Assembly (NCBI GenBank): GCA_029204225.1
Contig: CM055112.1
Span: 23,006,578-23,070,577, forward strand
DNA from: Diphasiastrum complanatum
Taxonomy: Eukaryota; Streptophyta; Lycopodiopsida; Lycopodiales; Lycopodiaceae
Direction: 5' to 3'
Length of the DNA stretch: 64,000 nucleotides
The notes under the pieces were generated by a model, which saw only the letters and a program-made list of their open reading frames with translations, searched no databases and was not told the DNA's origin. Made by a program: the position numbers and the translations under genes. Shown here one piece after another: positions 35,719-45,855 of the stretch; the stretch's first letter is position 1; every line of letters begins with the position of its first letter.

Positions 35719-35790
35719 TGGTACGAAAGTAGCTCAGTAGTTAAAAAGTCTACGTTGAGAGCAATGTTTTGAACCGGGGGGGGGGGCTGG
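35719..35790 (+). repeat. tRNA-like SINE remnant
   Basis: TAGCTCAGTAGTTA (from 35730) matches an A box and GTTTTGAACC (35767 region) matches 8 of 10 bases of a B box, about 30 bp apart, as in tRNA-derived SINE heads. No acceptor stem pairs, so it is not a working tRNA. A run of G follows. Confidence 0.4.
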
Positions 35791-36594
35791 GCTGTTATGT
35801 ACATACATTACAGTCCATATTTCTCTGTCTTTGGCCACATGAATACCCGAATCCTATTGTGATCTCATGATTGTTTTTATAGGCCTAATTCATTGTTTTT
35901 TAGCCCCTTTATTTAGATAAAACTATGTTCAGTGGATAAGGTTAAAAGCCCTACATTTGGGAACCTTCTAAACTTTTTCCATTTCAGTATAAATAAGGGC
36001 GACAAATCTACCATTTCTCAGATTATGAGCTTGGAGTCCTGCGCTTCTTGTAGGACAGTTCCACCTTTTTGGAGATTTTAGTTAAAGATCTGGCTATCGG
36101 CAGCCTTTGCTGATCATCAAGAGTTCTTAGTGGTAGATTGCTCGTGTGAATGCTTTTTGTTATCTTATGCTCAATTTGATACCAATATCTGTGGTTGAGT
36201 TCATAACATAGCAGCCCTTTGGCTGGATTGGAGGCTATACTTTTTGCTGAAACGTTTTAGCAATTTAGCAGTTTTGGACAAAAAGAAGAGTTATTTTCAA
36301 ATTTCACTTGATTTTTTTTGTTGTGTAAGCATTCCGAATGTGTCCTCAAGCAAATGGCAAGCTCTGGATTCATCGGTGCTGATATTTTCTTGATTCGAGC
36401 CGTAGTTATATGAGTTTTTACATATTCTTATAAACTAGCATCAATTCAGAGGTTAAACTAGCATCAGTTCAAAGGTCAAAGTAATTTGATGTTGTAAAAA
36501 CTCGTTGTTACCGATTTTGATGTCAGGTGAGAATACCCCCGTGGTAAAAAAAATATTCCTTATAGATTCATGTAACAGGACCAAGGAGGCTCAC

Positions 36595-39232
36595 CTGGTG
36601 GCATATATCCAATGGAACTACTGACGGTGGATTGCATGATATCTTTGCTCATGTTTGAATCAGTGGACTTCACTATATTGAAGTCTGTTATATGCGGCTT
36701 AAAATCTTCATCTAAGAGGATGCTGCTGGATTTCAGGTCAAAATGCACCACATGTTCGCCCTGCCACTCCTCGTGTAAATATGCTAACCCATGAGCCACT
36801 CCTAGAATAATATCCAAGCATTGACTCCAGCTTAATTGGGGAGACTGAGCATCATGCAAGTACTTGCCAAGATTTCCATTTGGCATGAACTCAAGGACAA
36901 GGGCACATAGGTCCTTGCTACAGCACGATCCCAATACTCTTACCAAGTTGGGGTGTCTGACTCTTTGAAGTATTCTGCAATCTGCCATAAAGCTCCGACG
37001 ATCTTCCTTATAGTAATTTGGGTGCAGCTTTTTCACAGCCACTAATTTGTCCTTAGAAAGAAAGGCCACATACACAGTACAATGGCCACCCACTCCAACT
37101 ATGTTGCTGTCACTGAATTCTCCAGTGGCAGCCCTAAGATCCTTTGCTGTGAATCTTGATGGCAACTCAGTATACAACATCCCCATAGGTCCACGCAGAA
37201 AACTGGGGGTACTGTAACGACAGCAAAGCCACCAGGTTGCACCAACTATTAGGACTGCCACAATTATCAAGACACAAACTGCCACAACTATTCCTCCTTG
37301 ACCAATTTTTTTAGCTGCTGAAACTGTGCATGGCTTGTCTAGAGCTGGGCCACAAAGATTTGAATTTCCTGAAAATGAGGAAGCAGTGAATCCCTGAATC
37401 ACAGGCACGTCTGGGATTGCACCTGAGAATTGATTGTCTGACAGATTAAGATGCACGAGCGGCAGGTCTCCCAAGGAGACAGGAATTGTGCCTGATAGCT
37501 CATTTGTCGAAAGATCAAGATATGCCAGAGAGTAGAGCTGCCCAAGCTCACCAGGAATGCTTCCTGTTAGCCGATTACTTGACAAATTCATGACTTGGAG
37601 GTCAGCCAACTTTGAGAAAGTGACTGGAATGCTGCCCGAGAGAACATTTTGTGAGATGTCCATGAATTTAAGGGAGGTGCATTCACCTAGAGTTGCTGGA
37701 ATATCACCTGTTATCCTATTTAAAGAGAGGTCGATCACCTGCAAGGATACCATACCCCTAAGCTCCAGGGGAAGAGATCCTTGCAATTTATTCTGTGAGA
37801 GGTAGAGATTTGTCAAATTGGCAAGACTACCCAATCCTTTTGGTATGCTTCCATCCAACTTGTTTTTAGAGAGCCTTAATTCCTTCAAGGAAATGCATCC
37901 ACCAAGATCAGGAATACTACCACTTAATGAGTTTCCATGCATATTCAGTGTTGAGAGCTTCTTGAGGTTCCCAAAGGAAGAAGGAATGGAGCCATTTATG
38001 TAGTTATTGCTGAGTTTAATATAAGTGAGTTGTGTGCAGCTGCCAAGCTCAGAAGGAATAGATCCTTGAAGTGCATTGCTTGACAGATCCAGCCATTGCA
38101 GCTTGGTCCATGTACCAATGGTGGCTGTCATTTGCCCCTCAAAATTATTGGCATAAAAAATAACAATCTCAAGATTGGGAAGTGTGAAGTAGTCCGGGAC
38201 GAGCGTGCCAGTGAACAAATTGGAGTGAGCATCAATATATTTGAGGCTGTTGATGGTGGATAATTGCTTGAAAAAACTTCCCACTAGCATATTCTCTCCA
38301 ATCACAAAGTGAGTTACAGCCCTCCAGTTCATAAATGCGTTAGGAATGCTTCCTATCAAACGATTGCCAGTGAGGTTGAAGGATTCAAGCTTAGCTAGGG
38401 AGCCCCAGTGGTAAGGGATGCCACCATTGAAGAAATTATAGCTGAGATCAAGGGTGACTAAACCCTGGCAATTGCTTAGAGCTACAGGCATGCTGCCTGA
38501 GAGGTCATTGTGTGAGAGATTGAGGTGTGTTAAGAATGTGAGAATGCCTAGATCATTGCTGAGAATTCCTTGTAGGCTTTTCCCTGTCACTACCAGCTCC
38601 TTCACACGATTGGCAGTGTTGCAGCGAACCCCTGACCAGAGGCAGGCGTGCCCATTGCTAGTCAGCTGCCAATCCTCCAATGCCTTCAGAGGATCTCTGC
38701 TCAGTTTGTTCTTGAAGCCAAGCAATGCCTCCGCATCTTTCTGACTGTCTGGAATGGGTGGCGGAGGGGGTGGCGCTTGCGCCTGGCCCTGCTGAGGGGC
38801 TGGTTGAGAGGGGGGCGGAGGGGGTGTTGCTTGCGCTTGGCTTGGCGGAGCAGGTGTCTGAGTGGGTGGCGCTTGCGCTTGGCCCGGTGGAGCAGGTGGC
38901 TGAGAGGGTGGCGGAGGAGGCGGCGCTTGAGCTTGGCCAGGTGGAGCAGGTGGCGCTTGTGCTTGCCCTGAAGGAGGAGGTGGCTGAATGGGCGGTGCTT
39001 GCACTTGCTCTGGGGGGGGAGGTGGCGGAGGCCTTGCTACAGTGGGAAATGTGATGAAGCACTGACTCCCCACCTTGGTGCAGGGAGGTCTCAATATCAG
39101 AAAATTCTCTAATGCTTTCATCTTAGAATCCCTGCCCGTTTTGTTCTTGAAGCCAAGCAATGCCTCCGCATCTTTCTGACAATGCACAAGAGCAAGCATC
39201 ACCAAAAACAACACAAGCCACAACGAATGCAT
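36595..39232 (-). CDS. LRR receptor kinase, exon 1 (signal peptide to kinase activation segment)
   Basis: Plasma-membrane receptor kinase of the plant LRR class; the ligand is unknown. From the ATG at 39232: signal peptide 1-18, then QKDAEALLGFKNK at 19-31, a proline-rich region with QAQAPP repeats (67-161), a second QKDAEALLGFKNK at 164-176 followed by the true LRR cap (DW...CLWSGVRC), about 16 LRRs of 24 residues to roughly 620, membrane segment 647-671 and kinase from about 700. The Lys is in VAVKK (734). The catalytic loop is HFD (830-832), so non-RD. DFG is DFN (850-852). The glycine loop reads GVGGHCTVY. An upstream in-frame ATG at 39301 would bury the signal peptide, so I prefer 39232. 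With exon 2 the protein is 1014 residues. Reading past the donor gives a false stop at 36560. Confidence 0.88.
38695..39185 (-). repeat. Internal duplication in the receptor kinase
   Basis: About 40 bp encoding KDAEALLGFKNK is nearly identical at 38708-38747 and 39141-39180. Between the copies lies the proline-rich segment. The second copy continues into a normal LRR cap; the first continues into a shorter, divergent Cys-containing stretch. Confidence 0.85.
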
Positions 39233-39301
39233 ACCTCTGCAGCCATCTACACAACAATCACTCTCCACTCTACAATTCAACATCACACGAAAACCAGACA
39301 C

Positions 39302-40719
39302 AAATCATCCACTTTCCTCAGTCTCTTCATTCATCAGAAAAACAGACACAAAATCATCTAAATTCCTCATTCATCGCCTTCCTTTTCGAGATAAGCAAAC
39401 ACAAAACAACTAATTTCCTGATTTTCTTCATAAAAAAGGCAGAAACCAAAGCATCTGCTTTCCTCATTGCCTGCCTTTGAAAACTGGAAGATGGGTAATG
39501 TTCTGTGGAGGATTGATTTTGTTTTGTGAGGACAGATTTGAGAATGATTTTGTTGCGAGATTAGAGTGCCCAGATGATATTGGTTGTGCGAGAGATCAGA
39601 AGGTTATGGAGGAGGAAGAGGTTTCCTTTCATGAAAGAGTGACAGGAGGAGGAAGAGGTTTCCTTTCATAAAAGCTTGACAGGCCGAGGTCAGGGCCAGG
39701 TCAGCCCTCCAGCGCCCCTCAGGATAGATTGCTCGGCCACGGTACGTTGAGCCTTAAAGGCACTGCCCTTGGGGCCAAATGGGTTTTGGCCCTAGCCCAC
39801 TGTTTGGGCACAAAGTGGCGCGGTGCCCGCGAGAGGGGCTGCTTGCCAAAATGTATTGGCGCCAATTTCGTGGGCGGGTGACGGGCGCCAGGGTGGGGGT
39901 CCCGGGCAGCGCAGGTGGCGCCGGGCAGCTCAGCTCCCGGGCACACACACATAAGGAGAAGGAACAGTTTGCCTGTATCACGTGGCGCCTAGGCAACCAG
40001 TCTTTTCAAAAAAAAAACTTGTGACTGTGGTGAAGCTGGGGCCAATATGGGGCCAATGCGTTGAAGATACAACCCCCCCCCCCCCCCCCCCCACTTGCCG
40101 CGTGCGTCCACTACGTACCACCCTCCCACTAGCAGCAGCAGGAGGCAACCGGCGCCCGGTGGTAGCTGGAGAGCACGCGGCAGCAGTGACTCCGGAATTC
40201 TAGGAATGTGGGCATGGGCAAAAAAGTTGGAGGTCCTCTAGTTTTGTAAGGAGACACAAGAAATCATCAATAGATAATTCCCTCTTGACTCAACATTGGG
40301 TTAGTTGCTCACTTTTCTCATCAAAACTTCAATATCGTATAGGAGGATATGATAGGATCTAATATGGACGGGAAGACTTACAAATAGCACAACTTTTACC
40401 AGTGTTCATGTACTATGGAATGGGTTGGGCACATGCCATCGGGCACAGGCCATCCTGCCCGACAAGATTTTCGAAAAAATTTTAGGTGAGGTTCGGAGTG
40501 GCCAAGCACAAAATTTCTTGGAAAGTCGTCGGGCAATGCCTGATGTCTTCCATTGCGTAATGGATACTTTGAAAATTTTTCACATCCTAATCATGAAGCA
40601 TAATGAGCAGTTTGACTTTTTCAACCACTCTGACTTCACCATGTGGCAGCCTACGCTTGGTAGTTCATATATCGAACAAGCTATTATTTGTAAAAGCCAA
40701 AAGTTGTTGCTTAGTCCAA
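39302..40719. other. Kinase 5' flank with a GC-rich block and a poly-C run
   Basis: This holds the kinase promoter side. 39665-40200 is strikingly GC-rich (GGGCGGGTGACGGGCGCC near 39870) compared with the AT-rich surroundings, and contains a 20-base C run at 40073-40092. No clear TATA box in the minus direction or open frame with family features was found. 40220-40719 has no recognised feature. Confidence 0.4.
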
Positions 40720-41351
40720 AACAGATGTTCGACCAAGGCCCTCTCAGGCAAGACACCCCACGAGATGTGGACAGATTCTAAGCCTTCTGTGAAGAACCTA
40801 AGAGTGTTTGGATGCGTTGCCTACGCACAGATCCCAAAAGACACGAGGAAGAAATTGGACTTCCAAAGTCTCAAGACCATCCTGATTGGATATACTTCAT
40901 CTGATAATACATACAAGTTGTATGATCCTGATAACTAGCAAATCTTGTATAACCAGGATACAGTCTTTATCGAGGATCAGTTCGTTGACATCAAAGGCAA
41001 GGATATTGCTCCAGGAGAACCTTCATCACTTGCCATTGACGCGACTGTCCGAGCTTCTAGCTCAGGCGTGTCCATTGTCGACCCAGTTTTTGACAACGAA
41101 TCAGACGAAGACGTTGCTGCTACCCAGCAACAAGTCCCAGGAGTGTTTCATCAGTCGAATCCTCCCAGAAGATCAAGCTGAGTGTGCACACAACCCACAA
41201 GGTATACTCCGGAGTCTGCATGTCTCTTAATACAGGAACCGACGACAGTCGAAAAGGCACTCAGCCAACTAAACTCTGATCTCTAGAGAGAAGCTATGGA
41301 CAGAGAGTATTCCTCTCTGATCAAGAACCAGACGTGGTCACTAGTCGAAGT
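40720..41351 (+). pseudogene. Copia F integrase C-terminal fragment
   Basis: The plus-strand frame from about 40730 reads KALSGKTPHEMWTDSKPSV, FGCVAYAQIPKDTRKKLDF and ILIGYTSSDNTYKLYDPDN, the conserved C-terminal part of copia integrase. It meets a TAG at 40936-40938 and continues in frame to 41181 through an acidic spacer. A further stretch near 41310 (SLIKNQTWSLVE) is the very start of reverse transcriptase. It is cut exactly where the Gypsy B LTR begins (41352). Its remaining half was not found on the far side of Gypsy B, so that side has been deleted or rearranged. Confidence 0.8.
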
Positions 41352-42169
41352 TGTGGGGTCGAAGATCTTTCGTAGTATAACCCTTCCGCCTGTCAACAAA
41401 GGTTAGATCACTGGATAGGTACCTAACTATGCATAGTTGCTTCTTTTAGTTAATTTCCTACTTTACCTTAACTCTACTCACCACTATACTACTCCTCTTT
41501 AACTCTACTTCTCTACACTAACATTCATCATAGTTTTGGTTGAAGAGAAGGAATGGAGAAGAAGAGATTGAGAAGGGAAGAGAAAGAGAGAGATAGAGAG
41601 TGAGGGTGGAGGTTAGCTTAAATGCTCCTCATGCTTGCTAATGGAAAAACATTCACTATGTCAAACAATAAACATGGAAATAGGAAGTAATGGGAAACAC
41701 AATCAAGAGCAATAGCAAGTATTGAATAGCAAATGAGGATGCTTCTCTTCCAAAAATGGTAGAGTTTCCTCCTTTTCATTAAGCATGGAAATAGTGTACA
41801 AATGGTGCTTTTTTATAAAATGGGGAAGGCCCTTGCCCCTCAATCTTATTGGCTAATATTCACAATGATCTTAACCATTCATCTTGGACCCAACTTGATC
41901 CAAGGGTCCACAAAAAGTACATTAGAAATCACAAGATTCATGTGAGTCCCAATTTGGACGCAACTCTAAAAAGTGATCTCTAAGTTTAAAAGTGACATTG
42001 GGCCTCTAGTTTTATTTTAATTACAAGGCCCAAGTCAAGTTTATTTATTTACAACTTTAATTGCGTGCTCATTGGACCCTGGGCTTATACATGCAGGATG
42101 CCATGCCCTCGCAACACATTTTATTGGAGGATTTTATTTTTCTACACTTTGTTGGGAATACCCCCAACA
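41352..42169 (-). repeat. Gypsy B 3' LTR (818 bp)
   Basis: On the plus strand it runs TGTGGGGTCG to CCCCCAACA. The outer end joins Copia F. Homologous to the Gypsy A LTR (6512-10035). Confidence 0.88.
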
Positions 42170-42484
42170 GGACCCATGGCCTGAAGTAGTGTCGGTCCCT
42201 CGGCACCCGTAACTGTTGCGGACTCGTTATGTAAGCCCTGAAGGTCGCAGGGTCTCTCTCAAATAACTGCTGGCGCCACTCCAGTTGTGGTTGGAGGGCG
42301 GGTAAGGCTTGCAGTTCTTTTCCCTTGATGGTCTGAGCTGAGAATGATAACTGCCAGCCGCCTCTTGATGACTCGTGGGGATATTTGGATAAAAATTCAT
42401 TGATGTTCTCCTCCACGGATTTCGGTCTTCGGAAGGCCGACTGGCAGATATCGTTCGTGACCCTCTGGATGATGTTGCTGGGCC
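42170..42484 (-). pseudogene. Gypsy B ORF3 C-terminal extension (shifted frame)
   Basis: Directly after the TAG that ends the coiled-coil frame, the neighbouring frame reads QLGPSNIIQRVTNDICQS, then a SVEENINEFLSKYPHESS block and RAYITSPQQLRV before the LTR. The Gypsy A copy keeps the last part with synonymous changes, so it was coding. A one-base shift probably separated it from the main ORF3 frame, though a separate small ORF is possible. Confidence 0.5.
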
Positions 42485-44793
42485 CTAGCTGGTGGTTGCG
42501 CCTTGGCTCTGGTCACGCGTCTCGGTGGCCGCATCTGTCTGCCCTTGGTCCTGGCCTTCGGACCCTTGATCTGGTTGAAATCCCCCTCCTGCCTGCTGGC
42601 TCTGATCTTGGCTGGTACTAGCCTGTGCAGCGTCAAAATTAGGTGGCGGTGGAATTACCACGGGGGAGGGCTGGGCCTTCGTTTCCATGTATTTCTGGCA
42701 TGCCTGGAGGGCTTGTTTGGCCTGGGCGAGCTCTTGCGTTGCACTTGTCCGATACTTATTGAACTCCGCCTGGTAGTTGTTCAGGGTTTGGCTATAAATT
42801 TGCACCTGACGCTGTAGAAGATTCATCTCTGATTGGGAAAGCGGTATTGTATTCGGTGCAGATTGAGCTAACCAGACGAGCTTCTCATCTTGTAAGACTT
42901 TAACCTCCGTCCCCAGGCGCGTGTTCTCTGCTTCCAAAAGTGTAAGTTGCGCTTGGATGGGGGCAAGCCGTTGGGATGCTTCAGTTTGAAGCTCCCGCAC
43001 CTTTGTGGAGGCCTCCGTTAGCGCTTTGGAGAGGCTTTGAATATATTTGTTTAGGCCCTCCTCCTTCTGTTGCAACTTGGCAATCTCCTGGTGCCCTGCT
43101 TGTTCGTGTTGCTGAGCCAGAATCAGCTCTTGCTGCAGCTTGGTGAGGTCTGCTCGCAGCTGTGTATTACTTGTTGCCAACTGTAGTACCCTGCTTTCTA
43201 GAATAGCTTTGGCTGCTATCGCATCCAGGATGTATTTTCCTAGGGTTTGGTACGCCGTCGTTAGATCCGTGGGAGCAGCTGGTACACTGGCACTGGCAGG
43301 GGCTTGTGTTGTATCGGCCCCGACGACTTGTAGAAATCCGTCGTCATTGTCTTCGATCAGGTTTTCATTTATCCTGATGCCATCTGGGGTGGTAGGGTCA
43401 GCCCGATCTGGTGATGCTACAAAAACTGTTTGTACAAATGCGTCATCAAGTAGCGGTTGGCTGCCCTCGGCAACCTTTGGCGAAGCGGGTGGGATGTGAG
43501 AAACAACTGTGGAAACAGGGGCGAGGACGGTTTTCCGAACGAGAGGATGGGAGGAACAGTGGGGAACTGAAGGGTGGTGTGGAGTATGGAAGAAGGTGAG
43601 GATGAAGCAAAAAGTGTCTGGCGTGGGGGTGAAAAATTGATAACTTGCATCCATGCCAGAGTGTCGGGGGACAGTTGCGAATCAGAAGGGTTGAATGTGA
43701 TAGGAGCAACGGTGGTGGCAGGAGTAATGGAGGATGCGATGGTGATGGATGGAGCAGCGGACACTGGAAGAGAAGTAGGAGTGGTATCAACAGAAGAAAT
43801 GGGGATGGAGACAGAAACAGATGTGGATGGAATAAGAAGAGAGGTAGCGACAACAAAAATTGGAGTGGGGGGTTGCACGGAAGATGAAGTGGCGGTGGTT
43901 GATGGAGTAGTTAGTGCGGCAGTGGAGACACGTCATCGGGTAACCGGTGGAGATGTGGATGTAGAGGCAGCGCCACACATTCGTTTGCTGGTCGTTGTGT
44001 TAATGATTGCAGGTTGGGATGAGGTAGATGCTTGAGATGGTGGGTAAAGGTTAGTATGTGGCACAAGAATAGACAAGAGGGCTGAGTGTTGGAAACCGCG
44101 CACTTTCGCCTCGAGAAGTGCGCAGACAAAGTTACACAACAGGGGGCCTGCTGCGATTCGCTCACGATTGTTGGGTTTGATGGAGTTTGTTAGTTCTCGG
44201 ATAAGGAAGCTATGCTAGTCGTATGGCATAATGGAGGGGTTAGGAAATTCCAGAAAAGATTCCACTATCTGACTCAGCAGCGTAGACTGGATTTTGTCCT
44301 TGCGAAATGTTGAAATAACCAGAAAGTTATTCAACAAATGTGTAGCTGCCTGAATGATGGGTTCCGTGATAGCTTCTATCAGGTAACCATTGTTAGTCTG
44401 GATGGGGATTTCTGGTGTGGTTTGGGTGACGAATGGTTTGATCAGAGCTTTGGGGTGGCGATGGGAGATGGGTTGACGATCACCGGACATAATGCCAACG
44501 GTGATTATCGAGTCGGCGTTAATCCTGACCTTGTACCTTGTACCTTGGTACAGGAAGTGGAAACGAGCCTTGTTCTCGTCCCATGTGGCATAAGCGTGAA
44601 GGGCGAGGCCCATGTTAATCTCAGAATGGAAGAGCGCCGAGTAAAAACCCATTGCTTCAAGGAGGGGCCCGACTGTCTGCAGCCATGGTTGGATCAAAGT
44701 GTCAGAGGGTAGAGGCCAAATCTGCGTGGCCTCAGAGATGTCACGCTGGATCACCTGATTGGCGCCAGAGTCCTCAGAGGATGAGGAGGCCAT
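42485..44793 (-). pseudogene. Gypsy B ORF3
   Basis: A third gene downstream of pol on the same strand, about 770 codons. Residues 1-290: a globular, helix-rich domain (LLEAMGFYSALFHSEINMGL, later LLSQIVESFLEFPNPSIMPY) whose layout recalls the plant-transposon-protein domain found in Athila/Tat extra ORFs. About 290-440: Ser/Thr/Pro-rich linker. About 480-720: coiled coil with Leu heptads (ESRVLQLATSNTQLRADL, TLLEAENTRLGTEVKVL), then a Gln/Gly-rich tail. One frame runs 44793 to about 43540 with only two stops, TAG 44217-44215 (probably once TGG) and TGA 43935-43933, then a frameshift leads to the coiled-coil frame ending at 42485. No signal peptide or membrane segment is visible, so an envelope role has no support. 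Confidence 0.7.
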
Positions 44794-45855
44794 GTTAGCA
44801 ATGATGATTAGTGGTCAAAAAAGTCAAAAAAGTAGAAAAATGGTGGAAAATGGAAGGAAATAGTAGAAAACTGAGAATAATGAGTGTTGGACAACATTGA
44901 TTGTAGTTCAGAGCATAGATCGATGTTTGATATGAGCAAATGACAGCTGGTATAAAGTTTGGTTGAAAACAGAAAACTTGGTATTTTCAGGAAATTTTGG
45001 CAGAGCTTCGCTAGCAAAGGTGACAAATGACTCGAAGTCAGCCCTTATATAGCGGAATTTAGAGTGCGTATTAGGTGAAATTTAGTTTCCCTTGCTCAGT
45101 TCCACCCAAATTTTGGCAGACACCTTCTTCACAAAATTCTAAGACCTCAGGGAAGTCTGCGAGAGTTCAGAAGGTGATTTGACTGCTATGCGAAGGTTCT
45201 GCGAGGGTTCAGGCTGTCTACGAGGGTTCAACTCTCCTGTGATTGGATTTTCAAGATCAGACCATGTAGACAGGCTAATTTCACTGCTCTGATTCCATTT
45301 AGGCACTTGCGAGAGTTGGTAAGTTGATCTTGATGCTCTGCGAGGGTTCTGAAAATTCTGCTTCTGGAAACTCTCGCATACACTAAAAAATGATGATTCC
45401 TCCATCAGGAACTCTCGTAGAGATTTTCATGGATCTATCTAGGTCAGATCTGGTGACTGTCCAATTTTCAAGAGCTATCTCCCAGGAGATCTCAAAAAAT
45501 CATGAAAAAAGTGCTCATTCAGAGTGTTTTTTGACGAGATCTCGAGATTTTCTGATTTTTAACTTTTGTAAACTGGTAATCAGCTTCATCCAAGCTTGAT
45601 CTGACTGTTGGTAGTGCTCTGGAAGTTCTGATGGATTCTTGGTAGTAGATCCCTCAATCAATCTGATGATCTGCTTCCTTTTTGACCCTAGTAGGATCTG
45701 GATCCTCCTTGGATTCTGATGGATTTTCCCGATCCTGCAAGATCTGGCTGAATCTTGATGGATTTAGCTTGATTTGGCTTGATCTCCTTAGATCTAGTGG
45801 TAATGGCTGAGCAGATTAGCTTTTTGTAACGTGCCACTCCCAATCTGGATCTGTC
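44794..45855 (-). other. Pol-ORF3 spacer of Gypsy B
   Basis: About 1 kb without coding sequence. It holds eight copies of a GCGAGRGTT-type word between 45157 and 45420, mostly in one orientation, and many GATCTGATC-like words also seen in the leader at 51660-52560. It could contain a promoter or splice signal for ORF3, which would otherwise need genomic-length RNA. Confidence 0.5.
45157..45420. repeat. GCGAGRGTT repeat field 2
   Basis: Copies on the plus strand near 45157, 45188 (degenerate), 45199, 45218, 45307 and 45338, and in reverse orientation near 45369 and 45410. The core is TGCGAGRGTTC. Confidence 0.7.

Larger units (their letters stand above)
31338..36594 (-). other. Intron of the LRR receptor kinase (5257 bp)
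   Basis: GT at 36594-36593 and AG at 31339-31338, phase 1. Contents: an LTR primer site (31813-31825), a 67-bp foldback (32756-32919), a decayed plus-strand gypsy (about 32960-35200) and a tRNA-like SINE remnant (35719-35790). Introns between these kinase subdomains are common in plant LRR kinases. Its size here comes from insertions. Confidence 0.75.

Noticed and set aside
35719-35790. A functional tRNA gene
   Set aside because: Only A- and B-box-like words are present; no acceptor or anticodon stem pairing can be drawn.
36560-36594. C-terminal tail of the receptor kinase reading past the donor
   Set aside because: It is translation of the intron start; the splice to 31337 restores the conserved kinase sequence.
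38658-39062. Long second frame on the minus strand (Ser/Ala/Thr-rich, 134 codons) and plus-strand frames over the same DNA
   Set aside because: They are shadows of the proline-rich repeat of the receptor kinase; a CCN/GGN-rich tract stays open in several frames.
42485-44793. Gypsy B ORF3 as a retroviral envelope gene
   Set aside because: Position would fit, but there is no signal peptide or membrane segment, and the second half is a soluble coiled coil.
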